Below are positions 26,939 through 35,606 of a stretch of DNA of 64,000 nucleotides, piece by piece. Within the stretch, counting starts at the first letter, position 1. Every line of letters starts with the position of its first letter. A model generated the notes under the pieces. The model saw only the letters and a list, made by a program, of their open reading frames with translations. It did no database searches and was not told the origin of the DNA. The translations under genes were made by a program, and so were the position numbers. Origin of the DNA: Spirosoma linguale DSM 74 (GTDB lineage: Bacteria; Bacteroidota; Bacteroidia; Cytophagales; Spirosomataceae); the NCBI GenBank assembly GCA_000024525.1, contig CP001769.1, positions 7,039,001 to 7,103,000 on the forward strand, written 5' to 3'.

Positions 26939-28594
26939 ATGAAGGAACCCAAAAAAGGATTTTTGGCCGGGCTGTTGCTGTTAGCTGCCGTTACCATCAC
27001 CCGCGCCCAGTTACCCATTGGCTACGCGGCCCGATATGCCCAGCCCGGCGTCGATGTTCAGCATTATGCTTTCACACTCACGTTAAGCGACTCAACGAAC
27101 CAGATCAAAGGCGAAACTACCATCCGGTTCACCCGCTCCGACGACCGGCAAACGGTCTGGTTTGACCTCATCAGCCCGCGCGATTCGTCGGAGACCGGCA
27201 TGCGTGTGCGTTCGGTAAGCCTGTCGGATGGGAAAGCGGTACCTTTCAGCCAGCGCAACGACCGTGTCTTTATCAACCTGCCAGCCGCGCCCAATCAGGT
27301 AACGGACGTGGTTATCCGATACGATGGAACGCCCGCCCGAGGGCTTATTATCAGCCAGAATAAATTCGGTGAGCGGACGTTCTTCGGCGACAACTGGCCC
27401 AATAACGCCCGAAATTATCTGCCCGTCGTAGACCATCCGTCCGATAAGGCGACCTGCTCCTTCGCCGTCAATGCCCCCGCTACGTATCGTGTCATCTCTA
27501 ACGGAAAACTTCAAAGCGAAAGTAACCTGCCTGGAGGTCGTAAGCTGACCCGCTGGCAGGAAAATACGCCCATTCCGACGAAGGTGATGGTGATTGGCGC
27601 GGCTAAATTTGCCGTGGAAGAGGTCGGCTCCGTAAGTGGGGTTCCCGTGCAAAGCTGGCTCTACCCGAACGATAGCCAGAAAGGCTTTGTCGACTATCGA
27701 CCGGCCAAAGAAATCTTGCAATATTTTATCAATAAGGTCGGGCCGTATTCATACGAGAAACTGGCCAATGTAGAATCGACCACGATTTTCGGCGGAATGG
27801 AAAACGCCAGTTGTATTTTCTATAATGAAAAGATCATTGTTGGGAAAAAAGACTCCGACGTGGAGGCATTGCTTGCCCACGAAATCGCGCACCAGTGGTT
27901 TGGCAACTCCGCCACCGAAGCCGACTGGTCGCAGTTGTGGCTGAGCGAGGGGTTTGCTACCTATTTCTCGGCGCTCTACCTCGAACACGCCTACGGAAAA
28001 GACACCCTCAACGCGGTGATGAACCAGAATAAAGGGCAAATCTTCCGTTTCTCGGCGCTGAAACCCAAAGGCACTATTGTAGACTCGATGGCGTCGAACC
28101 TGATGGACCTGCTAAATCCGAACTCTTACCAGAAAGGCGGTTGGGTGCTGCATATGCTCCGTCACGAACTCGGCGACGAGGTATTCTGGAAAGGCATCCG
28201 GGCGTATTACGAGAAGTACCGAAACGCCAACGCCCAAAGCAGCGATTTGCAGGCCGTAATGGAAAGCGTATCGGGGAAGAAACTGGGCCAGTTTTTCCAG
28301 CAGTGGCTCCACCAGCCCGGCTACCCCGAAGTGGTTTGGGGCTCAAAATACGATGCGGCAAAAAAGGCGTTGGTCATTGATGTCCGGCAGGCACAACGGA
28401 CGGGCGTGGTTTTTGCCATACCACTCACGTTCAGTATCCGGGGCGCCAACGGCCGCGAAATCAGCCGCACCGCCCGCCTGAGTATGACGGAACAAAACCA
28501 GACGTTTACGGTGCCCTTAAGCACTAAACCCGTCTCGGTTGTAATCGACCCCGACAATACCGTACTGATGCGGGCCGTCGAAATGGGGAAGTAA
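26939..28594 (+). CDS. M1-family zinc metallopeptidase (aminopeptidase N-like), secreted
   Basis: 551 residues from the ATG at 26939, with a signal peptide (FLAGLLLLAAVTITRAQ). The gluzincin signature is intact: HEIAHQWFGN at 314-323 and the third zinc ligand E337 in WLSEGFATYF (HExxH-x18-E). GGMENAS upstream is the exopeptidase GAMEN-type motif. It should remove N-terminal amino acids from peptides in the periplasm. It is shorter than E. coli PepN, being a catalytic domain plus a short C-terminal beta domain. Confidence 0.94.
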   Translation: MKEPKKGFLAGLLLLAAVTITRAQLPIGYAARYAQPGVDVQHYAFTLTLSDSTNQIKGETTIRFTRSDDRQTVWFDLISPRDSSETGMRVRSVSLSDGKAVPFSQRNDRVFINLPAAPNQVTDVVIRYDGTPARGLIISQNKFGERTFFGDNWPNNARNYLPVVDHPSDKATCSFAVNAPATYRVISNGKLQSESNLPGGRKLTRWQENTPIPTKVMVIGAAKFAVEEVGSVSGVPVQSWLYPNDSQKGFVDYRPAKEILQYFINKVGPYSYEKLANVESTTIFGGMENASCIFYNEKIIVGKKDSDVEALLAHEIAHQWFGNSATEADWSQLWLSEGFATYFSALYLEHAYGKDTLNAVMNQNKGQIFRFSALKPKGTIVDSMASNLMDLLNPNSYQKGGWVLHMLRHELGDEVFWKGIRAYYEKYRNANAQSSDLQAVMESVSGKKLGQFFQQWLHQPGYPEVVWGSKYDAAKKALVIDVRQAQRTGVVFAIPLTFSIRGANGREISRTARLSMTEQNQTFTVPLSTKPVSVVIDPDNTVLMRAVEMGK

Positions 28595-28609
28595 ATTAGT
28601 ATCTTTCAT

Positions 28610-28672
28610 GTACCAAACAGCCTCTGGCTGTTTGTGGCTATTTACGACAAACAGCTAGAAGCTGTTTGGTAC
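28610..28672. repeat. paired-palindrome element A6
   Basis: Arms 28610-28635 and 28647-28672, 26 nt with two mismatches, both in the hairpin loops. Each arm folds as AAACAGC/GCTGTTT with GTACC at the foot. It marks the left border of the A/T-rich ATPase cassette, ending 12 nt before its start. Confidence 0.85.
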
Positions 28673-28684
28673 CATACACGAACC

Positions 28685-29794
28685 ATGCTCAAGCGCGTAT
28701 CTATCCAGAATTTCAAGAGCCTGAAAGACGTCACGCTCGACCTACAAAAAGTCAATTTGTTAATTGGCCCGAACAACTCGGGCAAGACGAATTTTTTGAA
28801 GGCGCTGGAGTTTTTCGACTATGCAGTTTTAGGAGACTCATTCACAGCTGAGCAACGATCCCGCGATTTTCGATTTATGCGATCGGCTGATTTTTTATCT
28901 ATTGGGTTGGCCTTTCAAAGACAAGATGAAGAGTTGTTATTCTTACGTGAAATTGTTTTTTCTAATACACAACCTGGTGTAATTGACACAAAATCATCTC
29001 AACTAATAACAAAGGACGGTATTGAGATCGCAAAGAACGATCAGGGCTATCTTGATAATCCGTTTTTACGCAGGCAGCTTAGTTCATTAAGGATTTATCG
29101 CCCCGACCCCAATAAACTTACTCAACCCGGCCCTGTAGGTACTGGTGCCGAAATGGTAAGCGCTGATGCGTCAAACCTGATTGGTTTTTTAGATAGAATG
29201 CTAGGTAATAAATACAGAAAATCTGTTTTCAACCGCATCGAAACTGATTTACAGACCTGCGTTCCTGAATTTGATGAGATTAACATAGACGACGAATCTC
29301 CAACAGAAGAGTTAAAACGACTCTTTCCAAACAATTCATTCAAAAGGCTTGGCCTAACCAACAGCAAGCAAGACATAACCTATTGGGCCGATGAGCTTTC
29401 CGAAGGAACTCTCTACTTCCTCGCCCTTCTCTGCATCATCAACCAGCCCAATCCGCCCAAGCTTCTCCTTCTTGAAGAACCTGAAAAGGGTATTCATCCA
29501 CGGCGGATTTTTGAGGTTATACAATTCATTTTCAGACTGGCAGAAGAAAAGGATATTCAAGTCATTCTGACGACACATAGCCCGCTTGTGGTTGATATGT
29601 TCAAAGACATGCCAGAGTCCGTATTCATTTTTGATAAAGATGATGAAGGAGCTACTCGTGTCAAGAATCTACAACGTGATGTTATAGAGCCTGAAACGGT
29701 AAAAAGCGAAGAGCTAGGCATCGAGCCTCCACACTATACCGATTCGTTGGGTGATGCCTGGACAGTTGGCTTTTTGGGAGGAGTGCCTAAATGA
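28685..29794 (+). CDS. AAA-family ATPase (AAA_21/SMC-like), putative defence ATPase
   Basis: 369 residues from the ATG at 28685. The N-terminus VSIQNFKSLKDVTLDL followed by Walker A GPNNSGKT (28-35) is the RecF/OLD-like AAA_21 opening. The ABC-like signature ELSEGTLYFLALL, Walker B LLLLEEPEKGIHP and the switch TTHSPLVVDMF follow in the C-terminal half. Such ATPases pair with an effector in many defence systems. The next gene overlaps it by 4 nt (ATGA), implying translational coupling. The interior is visibly more A/T-rich than the flanking genes, which suggests horizontal acquisition. No exact known system was identified. Confidence 0.9.
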   Translation: MLKRVSIQNFKSLKDVTLDLQKVNLLIGPNNSGKTNFLKALEFFDYAVLGDSFTAEQRSRDFRFMRSADFLSIGLAFQRQDEELLFLREIVFSNTQPGVIDTKSSQLITKDGIEIAKNDQGYLDNPFLRRQLSSLRIYRPDPNKLTQPGPVGTGAEMVSADASNLIGFLDRMLGNKYRKSVFNRIETDLQTCVPEFDEINIDDESPTEELKRLFPNNSFKRLGLTNSKQDITYWADELSEGTLYFLALLCIINQPNPPKLLLLEEPEKGIHPRRIFEVIQFIFRLAEEKDIQVILTTHSPLVVDMFKDMPESVFIFDKDDEGATRVKNLQRDVIEPETVKSEELGIEPPHYTDSLGDAWTVGFLGGVPK

Positions 29795-30357
29795 GCCGGA
29801 TTATTACGTATGGGTTTTTCGGTGAGGATAAAGCCATCCATAACTTTTTAGATAAGTACCTCCAGCAGGAATACCCTGATACATTCATTGAAGACGAGGA
29901 TGAGCGTTGGCAATTCAAAGCTGAAAATGGTCATCAGGTAGACATATTGTTGCCTGATGCCCTAAGAAAACGATCTATATTGAAGCTAGACATATTATTT
30001 GTTGGACGCGATATTGATACGGGGCATAAATCAGATATCAAAACACGGCAGGAGTGGTACGAACAGAAATGTAAAGGGCACCCCGTTGTACTAATACTGC
30101 CGGTGCAATGCATCGAATACTGGCTTTGGTATATCAAACGGCGTAGTGAAGAGCCTGGAAAAAATACACCGCTTGAATCTTATCCACGCCCGGAAGCTAA
30201 GCGAGCAATTTATGGAGATACCAAGGTCGTGAGTAAGCAAATTCTTTTAGCCGATGATATTCTAGCCAGTTTCGACGCTTCCTGGCTGGAACAACGCTCT
30301 GACAGCTTCAAGCATTTTCATAGTCAGGTGAAAACCTTCATTAATAAACCGGTTTAG
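29791..30357 (+). CDS. DUF4276/TOPRIM-like protein, partner of the AAA ATPase
   Basis: 188 residues. Features point to a diverged TOPRIM-like fold: an early acidic residue in YGFFGEDKAIHNFL (E12), a DxD pair in LFVGRDIDTG (D74, D76), and LILPVQCIEYWLW (E109), which resembles the P...IEaWl motif of DUF4276-type proteins. It is translationally coupled to the ATPase. By analogy with ATPase/TOPRIM pairs such as PARIS or AbiL, it may be the nuclease or toxic effector released on phage infection; this is inference. No signal peptide or membrane segment. Confidence 0.7.
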   Translation: MSRIITYGFFGEDKAIHNFLDKYLQQEYPDTFIEDEDERWQFKAENGHQVDILLPDALRKRSILKLDILFVGRDIDTGHKSDIKTRQEWYEQKCKGHPVVLILPVQCIEYWLWYIKRRSEEPGKNTPLESYPRPEAKRAIYGDTKVVSKQILLADDILASFDASWLEQRSDSFKHFHSQVKTFINKPV

Positions 30358-30369
30358 CTTACCTCAAAC

Positions 30370-30405
30370 ACAAAGCGCCACGATCTCACGACCGTGGCGC
30401 TTTGT
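30370..30405. terminator. hairpin after the ATPase cassette
   Basis: ACAAAGCGCCACG (30370-30382) pairs perfectly with CGTGGCGCTTTGT (30393-30405). It lies between the cassette and the convergent secreted-protein gene and probably ends both transcripts, although the T run is short. Confidence 0.65.
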
Positions 30406-30420
30406 ATAAATACCCCTTGT

Positions 30421-30828
30421 TTAGTTCAGCGCAATGGTGCGCGTTACCAACGTGACCGCTGGTGTGGTCAATGTAATTGGGTGCGTTGATACGTCGCTGC
30501 CCGATGCAATTTCAACCGTATAGGCACCATCTTTCAGGTCCGACAGGTCGAACTGAAAGTGGAAATTCCCCTGTTTTTTACCGACCGACTGTTTTCCCAG
30601 TACCACGCCATCAGATGATTTAAAGGAAATCGTCATAGGCTGTCCGGGTGTGCGTTCCACGTAAACGTTCAGTTTGGACGGAATGGCGGAGGGGAAAATG
30701 GCCGCTTTGTACGAGTTTGTCGTGACCGTTGGATTCGCTGTTGCGGTTGGGTGCGTTGTAGCCGCTGAGGCAAGGGTGGCGGTGCTTAAAAGCAGCGCAG
30801 CGAGTAAAGATTGAGCTAACGTTTTCAT
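30421..30828 (-). CDS. small secreted protein of unknown function
   Basis: 135 residues from the ATG at 30828; a 15-residue longer frame is less likely because the signal peptide MKTLAQSLLAALLLSTATLA starts here. A Thr/Ala/Pro-rich linker follows, then one beta-rich domain with FHFQFDLSDLKDGAYTVEI, which recalls the C-terminal sorting-like or Ig-like domains of Bacteroidota secreted proteins. Its role is unknown; the domain could be a small adhesion-type fold. Confidence 0.7.
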   Translation of the reverse strand: MKTLAQSLLAALLLSTATLASAATTHPTATANPTVTTNSYKAAIFPSAIPSKLNVYVERTPGQPMTISFKSSDGVVLGKQSVGKKQGNFHFQFDLSDLKDGAYTVEIASGSDVSTHPITLTTPAVTLVTRTIALN

Positions 30829-30896
30829 GATGTTTATGTATTTGTTGTTGGTTATAAAAGAAGAACGGGTCAAAGGTATAGTGCTATAAACCCTTC

Positions 30897-31037
30897 ATGA
30901 ATAGACAGTTGGCTGAACACGCGGAAACACAGGCTGAACTGATAGAAACTGGCAACGAACTGATGGGCGAGGGTGACCGACATCTTAACCTTAGGGAGTG
31001 GTCAAACGAACTATGGGCTTCCGGCGTTTACTGGTAA
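30897..31037 (+). CDS. possible 46-residue small ORF
   Basis: An ATG at 30897 opens a frame of 46 codons ending TAA at 31035-31037. The peptide starts MNRQLAEHAETQAELIE and ends EWSNELWASGVYW. It is acidic and helix-prone with a Trp-rich tail and no hydrophobic segment. It lies in a gap otherwise without a gene, 49 nt before the CBS gene on the same strand. No Shine-Dalgarno is visible and no family was recognised, so it could be a chance frame. Confidence 0.3.
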   Translation: MNRQLAEHAETQAELIETGNELMGEGDRHLNLREWSNELWASGVYW

Positions 31038-31085
31038 ACCACAGACTGCATCGTTACAAGCTGGCCTGCATGGCCCTTCGCCAAC

Positions 31086-32462
31086 ATGAACTACTATAAT
31101 TCTATCATCGACACCATCGGCAACACGCCCCTGGTGAAGCTTAATAAAGTCACGAAAGGGATTCGGGGAACGATACTGGCAAAGGTCGAATACTTCAACC
31201 CCGGCAACTCGGTGAAAGACCGCATCGCCATACGGATGATCGAAGACGCCGAAGCGCGGGGCGTACTTAAACCCGGTGGCACCATCATCGAGGGTACCAG
31301 TGGCAACACCGGTATGGGCCTGGCACTGGCGGCTATCGGCAAAGGCTATAAATGCATTTTTACGATGGCCGACAAGCAGTCACAGGAGAAGATCGACATT
31401 TTGCGGGCGGTGGGCGCTGAGGTAGTCGTTTGCCCCACGAACGTCGCCCCCGATGACCCGCGCTCGTATTATTCCGTTGCTAAAAAACTGAACCGCGACA
31501 TTCCCAATTCGCTCTACCCAAACCAGTACGATAACCTCGCCAACACAGCCGCGCATTACGAGACCACCGGCCCCGAAATCTGGCGCGATACCGATGGGAA
31601 AATCACGCACTTTGCCGCCGGGGTCGGTACGGGTGGGACCATTTGCGGTACCTCAAAATTCCTGAAAGAACAAAACCCGAACCTGATTTCGCTGGGACTG
31701 GATACGTACGGGTCGGTATTCAAAAAATACAAAGAAACCGGCCAGTTCGACGAGGGCGAGATTTACCCCTACCTGACCGAAGGTATTGGCGAAGATATTC
31801 TCCCGCAGAATGTGGACTTCAGCGTGATCGACTTTTTCGAGAAAGTGACCGATAAGGACGCGGCCATCATGACCCGTCGATTAGCTCGTGAAGAGGGGTT
31901 ATTTGTCGGCTGGTCGTGCGGTACGGCTGTGCACGGTGCGCTGGAATGGGCCAAACAGCATCTTACCGACGACGATGTAATGGTGATTTTGCTACCCGAC
32001 CACGGCACGCGCTACTTGGCCAAAATTTACAACGATACCTGGATGAAAGACCACGGCTTTCTGGAAGACCGTGCTTTCAAAACCGCCCGCGACATCGTTC
32101 ACAACAAAAGCGGTCAGTCGCAGTTAACGACCATTGGCGTAGGCGTGTCGGTGAGCCAGGCAATTCAGATATTGAACCGCTACGGGATTTCACAGATTCC
32201 GGTAACGGACGAGAATGGCCACATTGTCGGTAGCCTGACCGACTCGACGGTACTGAACCGGCTCATTGACGACCCCGCTGTGAAAGATCATCCGGTAAGT
32301 GAAGTGATGGACAAGCCGTTCAAATTTGTGGGGCTGGACAACACTATCGACGCCCTATCGTCGCTGATTGATCGGGATAACAAAGCGTTACTGGTCCGCG
32401 ACGAGCGTGAACAGGTGCACATTATCACGCAAGCCGATTTGCTGGCAGCCATGACGAGTTAA
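31086..32462 (+). CDS. cystathionine beta-synthase with C-terminal CBS pair
   Basis: 458 residues. The PLP fold-type II core has the Schiff-base lysine in FNPGNSVKDRIA (K44), the substrate loop EGTSGNTGMG and the phosphate loop GVGTGGTICGT. Two CBS domains follow (about 340-455; GISQIPVTDENGHIVGSLTD, then DNKALLVRDE), the usual allosteric module. It condenses serine (or activated serine) with homocysteine to cystathionine. Its TAA stop is the first part of the first heptad of element C2. Confidence 0.92.
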   Translation: MNYYNSIIDTIGNTPLVKLNKVTKGIRGTILAKVEYFNPGNSVKDRIAIRMIEDAEARGVLKPGGTIIEGTSGNTGMGLALAAIGKGYKCIFTMADKQSQEKIDILRAVGAEVVVCPTNVAPDDPRSYYSVAKKLNRDIPNSLYPNQYDNLANTAAHYETTGPEIWRDTDGKITHFAAGVGTGGTICGTSKFLKEQNPNLISLGLDTYGSVFKKYKETGQFDEGEIYPYLTEGIGEDILPQNVDFSVIDFFEKVTDKDAAIMTRRLAREEGLFVGWSCGTAVHGALEWAKQHLTDDDVMVILLPDHGTRYLAKIYNDTWMKDHGFLEDRAFKTARDIVHNKSGQSQLTTIGVGVSVSQAIQILNRYGISQIPVTDENGHIVGSLTDSTVLNRLIDDPAVKDHPVSEVMDKPFKFVGLDNTIDALSSLIDRDNKALLVRDEREQVHIITQADLLAAMTS

Positions 32463-32567
32463 TGGATAATGTGAAATGAATAATGTACAATGGGTTATGC
32501 GAACTGTTTGTCTTTGCCGACTCGTTTCGTTATACATTAAACATTGTACATTATCCATTACACATTA
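32460..32567. repeat. heptad-arm inverted repeat C2
   Basis: The left arm is a run of 7-mers (TAATGGA TAATGTG and so on, 32460-32494) and the right arm (about 32534-32568) a run of CATTAAA CATTGTA CATTATC-type 7-mers, roughly the reverse complement. The stop codons of both convergent genes are part of the arms. Confidence 0.82.
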
Positions 32568-33491
32568 CCGCCTATTATCTCCGCCTTCAATCATGCTCAG
32601 GTAGCTCATATAGCGGCTTTCGGCGATTTCTTCTTCGGCAACGGCCTCTTTGATGGCGCAGCCGGGTTCGTTGATGTGCAGGCAGTTGTTGAAGCGACAC
32701 TGGTTCAGACGGTCGCGCATTTCGGGGAAGTAGTGGCCGATTTCGGTCTTTGAAGTGTCCATCAAACCCAATTCCTTGATACCCGGTGTATCGATGATAA
32801 ACGTATTGGGAGAGAGTTCGAACATTTCGGCGAAGGTCGTCGTGTGAACACCTTTGTTGGCGAAGGACGACACCTCGTTGGTGCGCAGATTCAGACCTGG
32901 GGCGATGGCGTTAACGAGCGACGACTTGCCAACGCCCGAGTGCCCGGCCACCAGCGTTACTTTCTGATCGAGTAATTCGCGAAAAGCTTCCACACCTACG
33001 CCTTCAGTAGCCGATGTAGACAGGCAGTTATAGCCGATGCGCTCATACAGGTCGATAATTTCCTGCTGAAAGGCCAGTCCTTCTTCGTTCAGAATATCGA
33101 TTTTATTGAAGACAATGGTCGTTGGAATACGGAACGATTCGGCTGATACCAGAAACCGGTCGATGAATCCCGCTGATGTACGAGGCATGGCCAGCGTTGC
33201 CAGCAAGACGGCCTGGTCGATATTAGCTGCCAGAATGTGCCCATGAGCCGTTTTGTGAACCGACTGCCGGATGATGTAATTGTCGCGGGGCGAAATATCG
33301 GTGATGATGGCCGTGTTTTCGGCTTCATCTTCCACGTCAAATACCACCCGGTCGCCCACGGCAATTGGGTTGGTGACCTTCAGGCCTTTGAGTTTGAATT
33401 TCCCTTTCAGCCGACCCTGAAAAATATGTCCGTCTGGGTTACGAATCTCGTACCAGGAGCCGGTTGACCGTATGACTAAGCCGTTTTGCAA
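32565..33491 (-). CDS. rsgA: ribosome small subunit-dependent GTPase A
   Basis: 308 residues. It has an N-terminal OB fold, then a circularly permuted GTPase with the motif order G4 (FNKIDI, about 128) before G1 (GHSGVGKSSLVNA, about 183) and G3 (DTPGIKELG), and a C-terminal zinc knuckle (CRFNNCLHINEPGC). It checks maturation of the 30S subunit, releasing on GTP hydrolysis. The KdtA gene lies upstream on the same strand with repeat C3 in between; its stop codon is within C2. Confidence 0.95.
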   Translation of the reverse strand: MQNGLVIRSTGSWYEIRNPDGHIFQGRLKGKFKLKGLKVTNPIAVGDRVVFDVEDEAENTAIITDISPRDNYIIRQSVHKTAHGHILAANIDQAVLLATLAMPRTSAGFIDRFLVSAESFRIPTTIVFNKIDILNEEGLAFQQEIIDLYERIGYNCLSTSATEGVGVEAFRELLDQKVTLVAGHSGVGKSSLVNAIAPGLNLRTNEVSSFANKGVHTTTFAEMFELSPNTFIIDTPGIKELGLMDTSKTEIGHYFPEMRDRLNQCRFNNCLHINEPGCAIKEAVAEEEIAESRYMSYLSMIEGGDNRR

Positions 33492-33498
33492 TTTTTAA

Positions 33499-33624
33499 AA
33501 AGTGAAAAAGTGAAAGAGTGAAAGAGTGAAAGAGCGGTTCGCCGTAGGGGAAAGAATGACTAGCATTAACGCTCGCTGCACCATGGCGGATCGCTCTTTC
33601 ACTCTTTCGCTCTTTCGCTCTTTA
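33499..33624. repeat. octamer-arm inverted repeat C3
   Basis: The left arm is five near-copies of AAAGAGTG (33499-33536); the right arm is four near-copies of CTCTTTCG (about 33593-33624), reverse complementary to the left. The core between them is G/C-rich. The right arm runs into the coding region of the KdtA gene and encodes its last residues and stop. Confidence 0.85.
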
Positions 33625-34888
33625 GTTTCTTTACAACCTCCATAACCTTCGCCGTTGCGCCAATGTTCCGCTGTACGTAGTGTCGGCTGATTTGTGCTGC
33701 TTCTGCGGGGTTTTCGTACTGTTTCGTGAACGCCGTTGTCAGCTCTGGTTCATTACCAATTGGAAAAGCAGTTCCTTCGTTTACAAGGTCGACCGCTTCC
33801 TGATACTTGTCGTATTCCGGTCCGAAAAACAGCGGCATTCCGAAGGTAGCTGCTTCCAGAATATTATGTAAGCCTTGCTTAAATGCCCCGCCAATGAAGG
33901 CAAATTCACCATACTGATACAGCGATGAAAGCATGCCTATGTTGTCGATGAAGAGAACATCGAACGAGCTGGCGGTCGCTGTATCGGCCTGAGAAAAGCG
34001 TACCGACGGCTTTGTCAACTGCTTTCGCCAGCGTTCAATTTCCTCGTCGCGGATCTCGTGGGGGGCAACAATAAGCTTAAGGGGTTTATCGAACCGGTTA
34101 ATGAACGGAATCAGCACATTCATGTCCTCCGGCCACGCACTGCCAACGACCAGAAGAGGCACGTTGGCTTTGAATGCTTCGGCTATGGGAATGGCTTTCT
34201 TCGTAACCACCACCTGCGATACCCGATCAAAGCGTGTATCGCCACCAAGCGTCACGTTGTTCAGCCCGATACCGGCCAGCAGGTCGACAGATTCCTGATT
34301 CTGAACCAGAATATGATCGAAGTAACGAAGCATGTTTCGGTAAAACTGCCCCCAGGGTTTAAAGAAAAGCTGATTGGATCGAAAAATAGCTGAAAATGAA
34401 ACGACCGGAACTCCGGCTGTTTTCAACTCACGGAGGTAATTGTACCAGAACTCGTATTTGATGAAAAACGCAATTCGGGGCCTCACCAGCGTAACAAACT
34501 GCCGGGCATTAGCGGGCGTATCGGCGGGCAGATAAAGGATATAATCGGCTCCATCGTAGTCTTTTCTTACTTCGTAACCGGAAGGTGAGAAAAACGTTAG
34601 TAGAATTTTATAATCTGGGTAGACCTCCCGAAATGCTTCGATAACCGGGCGGCCCTGCTCAAACTCGCCCAGCGAAGCCGCGTGGAACCAGGCGATGGGC
34701 TGGGCGTTTCCGCCGAGTAGCTGCCGAAGTCTGTCGGACCAGTTACGCCTTCCCTCTACCCACAGCCGGGCTTTAGGGTTAAAAGGAGCTACCGCTCGCA
34801 GCAGGGTTTGAAAGGCAAAAATGCCGGTGTTGTAGATTCCCGAAACCAAGGAAAGGTAAGGTTGGTTATATTCGGCAAAGCTACTCAA
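33599..34888 (-). CDS. waaA: 3-deoxy-D-manno-octulosonic acid (Kdo) transferase
   Basis: 429 residues, family GT30. It attaches Kdo to lipid A precursor at the inner membrane. Landmarks are the N-terminal membrane segment region, WFHAASLGEFEQGRPVIEAF (catalytic Glu of the ASxGE motif), LIVAPHEIRDEEIERW and the donor-site FIGGAFKQGLHNILEAATFGMP. The last residues (KSERAKE) are encoded by the octamer arm of element C3, so the native C-terminus has probably been replaced by repeat sequence. Confidence 0.94.
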   Translation of the reverse strand: MSSFAEYNQPYLSLVSGIYNTGIFAFQTLLRAVAPFNPKARLWVEGRRNWSDRLRQLLGGNAQPIAWFHAASLGEFEQGRPVIEAFREVYPDYKILLTFFSPSGYEVRKDYDGADYILYLPADTPANARQFVTLVRPRIAFFIKYEFWYNYLRELKTAGVPVVSFSAIFRSNQLFFKPWGQFYRNMLRYFDHILVQNQESVDLLAGIGLNNVTLGGDTRFDRVSQVVVTKKAIPIAEAFKANVPLLVVGSAWPEDMNVLIPFINRFDKPLKLIVAPHEIRDEEIERWRKQLTKPSVRFSQADTATASSFDVLFIDNIGMLSSLYQYGEFAFIGGAFKQGLHNILEAATFGMPLFFGPEYDKYQEAVDLVNEGTAFPIGNEPELTTAFTKQYENPAEAAQISRHYVQRNIGATAKVMEVVKKLKSERAKE

Positions 34889-34906
34889 TTAATAAACCAC
34901 CTTCTC

Positions 34907-35215
34907 ATGCACGCATACGACACACTGACCGAAGCCCTCGAAGGCTTACGAAAACAGGGGTTCACGCAGGATTATAACCTCAAACCTGATCGCCTGCACT
35001 GCCAGCCCGACAATATTGAACTACGCCCCGCTGACTTCGATGTTGTCGACGTTTACCGCTTCGAAGGGACAACGGACCCCGGCGACGAAATGGTTTTGTA
35101 TGCCATTGAAGCGAAGAATGGTAACAAAGGGACATTAGTTGATGCGTATGGAACATACGCCGAAGCGATCACGCCTGAAATGGCCGAAAAACTACGATAT
35201 ACGCCCGAAAATTGA
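34907..35215 (+). CDS. small conserved Bacteroidota protein (labelled phosphoribosylpyrophosphate synthetase-like in databases)
   Basis: 102 residues from the ATG at 34907, 19 nt from the divergent waaA start. It belongs to a family of about 100 residues with the layout YDTLTEALEGLRKQGFTQDY, FDVVDVYRFEGTTDPGDEMV and YAIEAKNGNKGTLVDAYGTYAE. Homologues are often named phosphoribosylpyrophosphate synthetase, but the protein is far too short for that enzyme and lacks its motifs. The function is unknown. Confidence 0.78.
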   Translation: MHAYDTLTEALEGLRKQGFTQDYNLKPDRLHCQPDNIELRPADFDVVDVYRFEGTTDPGDEMVLYAIEAKNGNKGTLVDAYGTYAEAITPEMAEKLRYTPEN

Positions 35216-35270
35216 CGAACTTTTCATACTTAAAAATGATTTTACGTCAACAGAATGTATGTTGGTACAA

Positions 35271-35600
35271 ATGAACTGGAATAAGCTAACGAGTGACACT
35301 CAATTAGATACGATCAAAGCAGAATCAGCAAAGCAGCCTGTTTTGATTTTTAAACACAGCACAAGTTGTTCAATCAGTGCGATGGCACTGAGCCGTATGG
35401 AGCGTAATTGGAACGACCAGCTAGGGGTGAAGCCATACTACCTTGACTTACTCGCCAATCGGCCTATTTCCAATAAAATTGAACATGAGTTTGGGGTCGA
35501 ACATGAGTCGCCCCAGGTGTTGCTGATTCGTAATGGTGCCTGCGTTTACGACGCATCGCACATGGGTATTTCGTTTGCTGGTATTCAGCAGGCAGTTTAA
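35271..35600 (+). CDS. ytxJ: YtxJ-like bacillithiol system redox protein
   Basis: 109 residues from the ATG at 35271; an ATG at 35259 is equally possible. Thioredoxin-like fold with the family active site LIFKHSTSCSISAMALSRME, where a single Cys (Cys-Ser-Ile-Ser) replaces the dithiol CxxC. YtxJ proteins are proposed to remove bacillithiol from mixed disulfides, so the cell probably uses bacillithiol as its low-molecular-weight thiol (inference). The gene starts 55 nt after the preceding small gene on the same strand. Confidence 0.85.
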   Translation: MNWNKLTSDTQLDTIKAESAKQPVLIFKHSTSCSISAMALSRMERNWNDQLGVKPYYLDLLANRPISNKIEHEFGVEHESPQVLLIRNGACVYDASHMGISFAGIQQAV

Positions 35601-35606
35601 AGGAAG

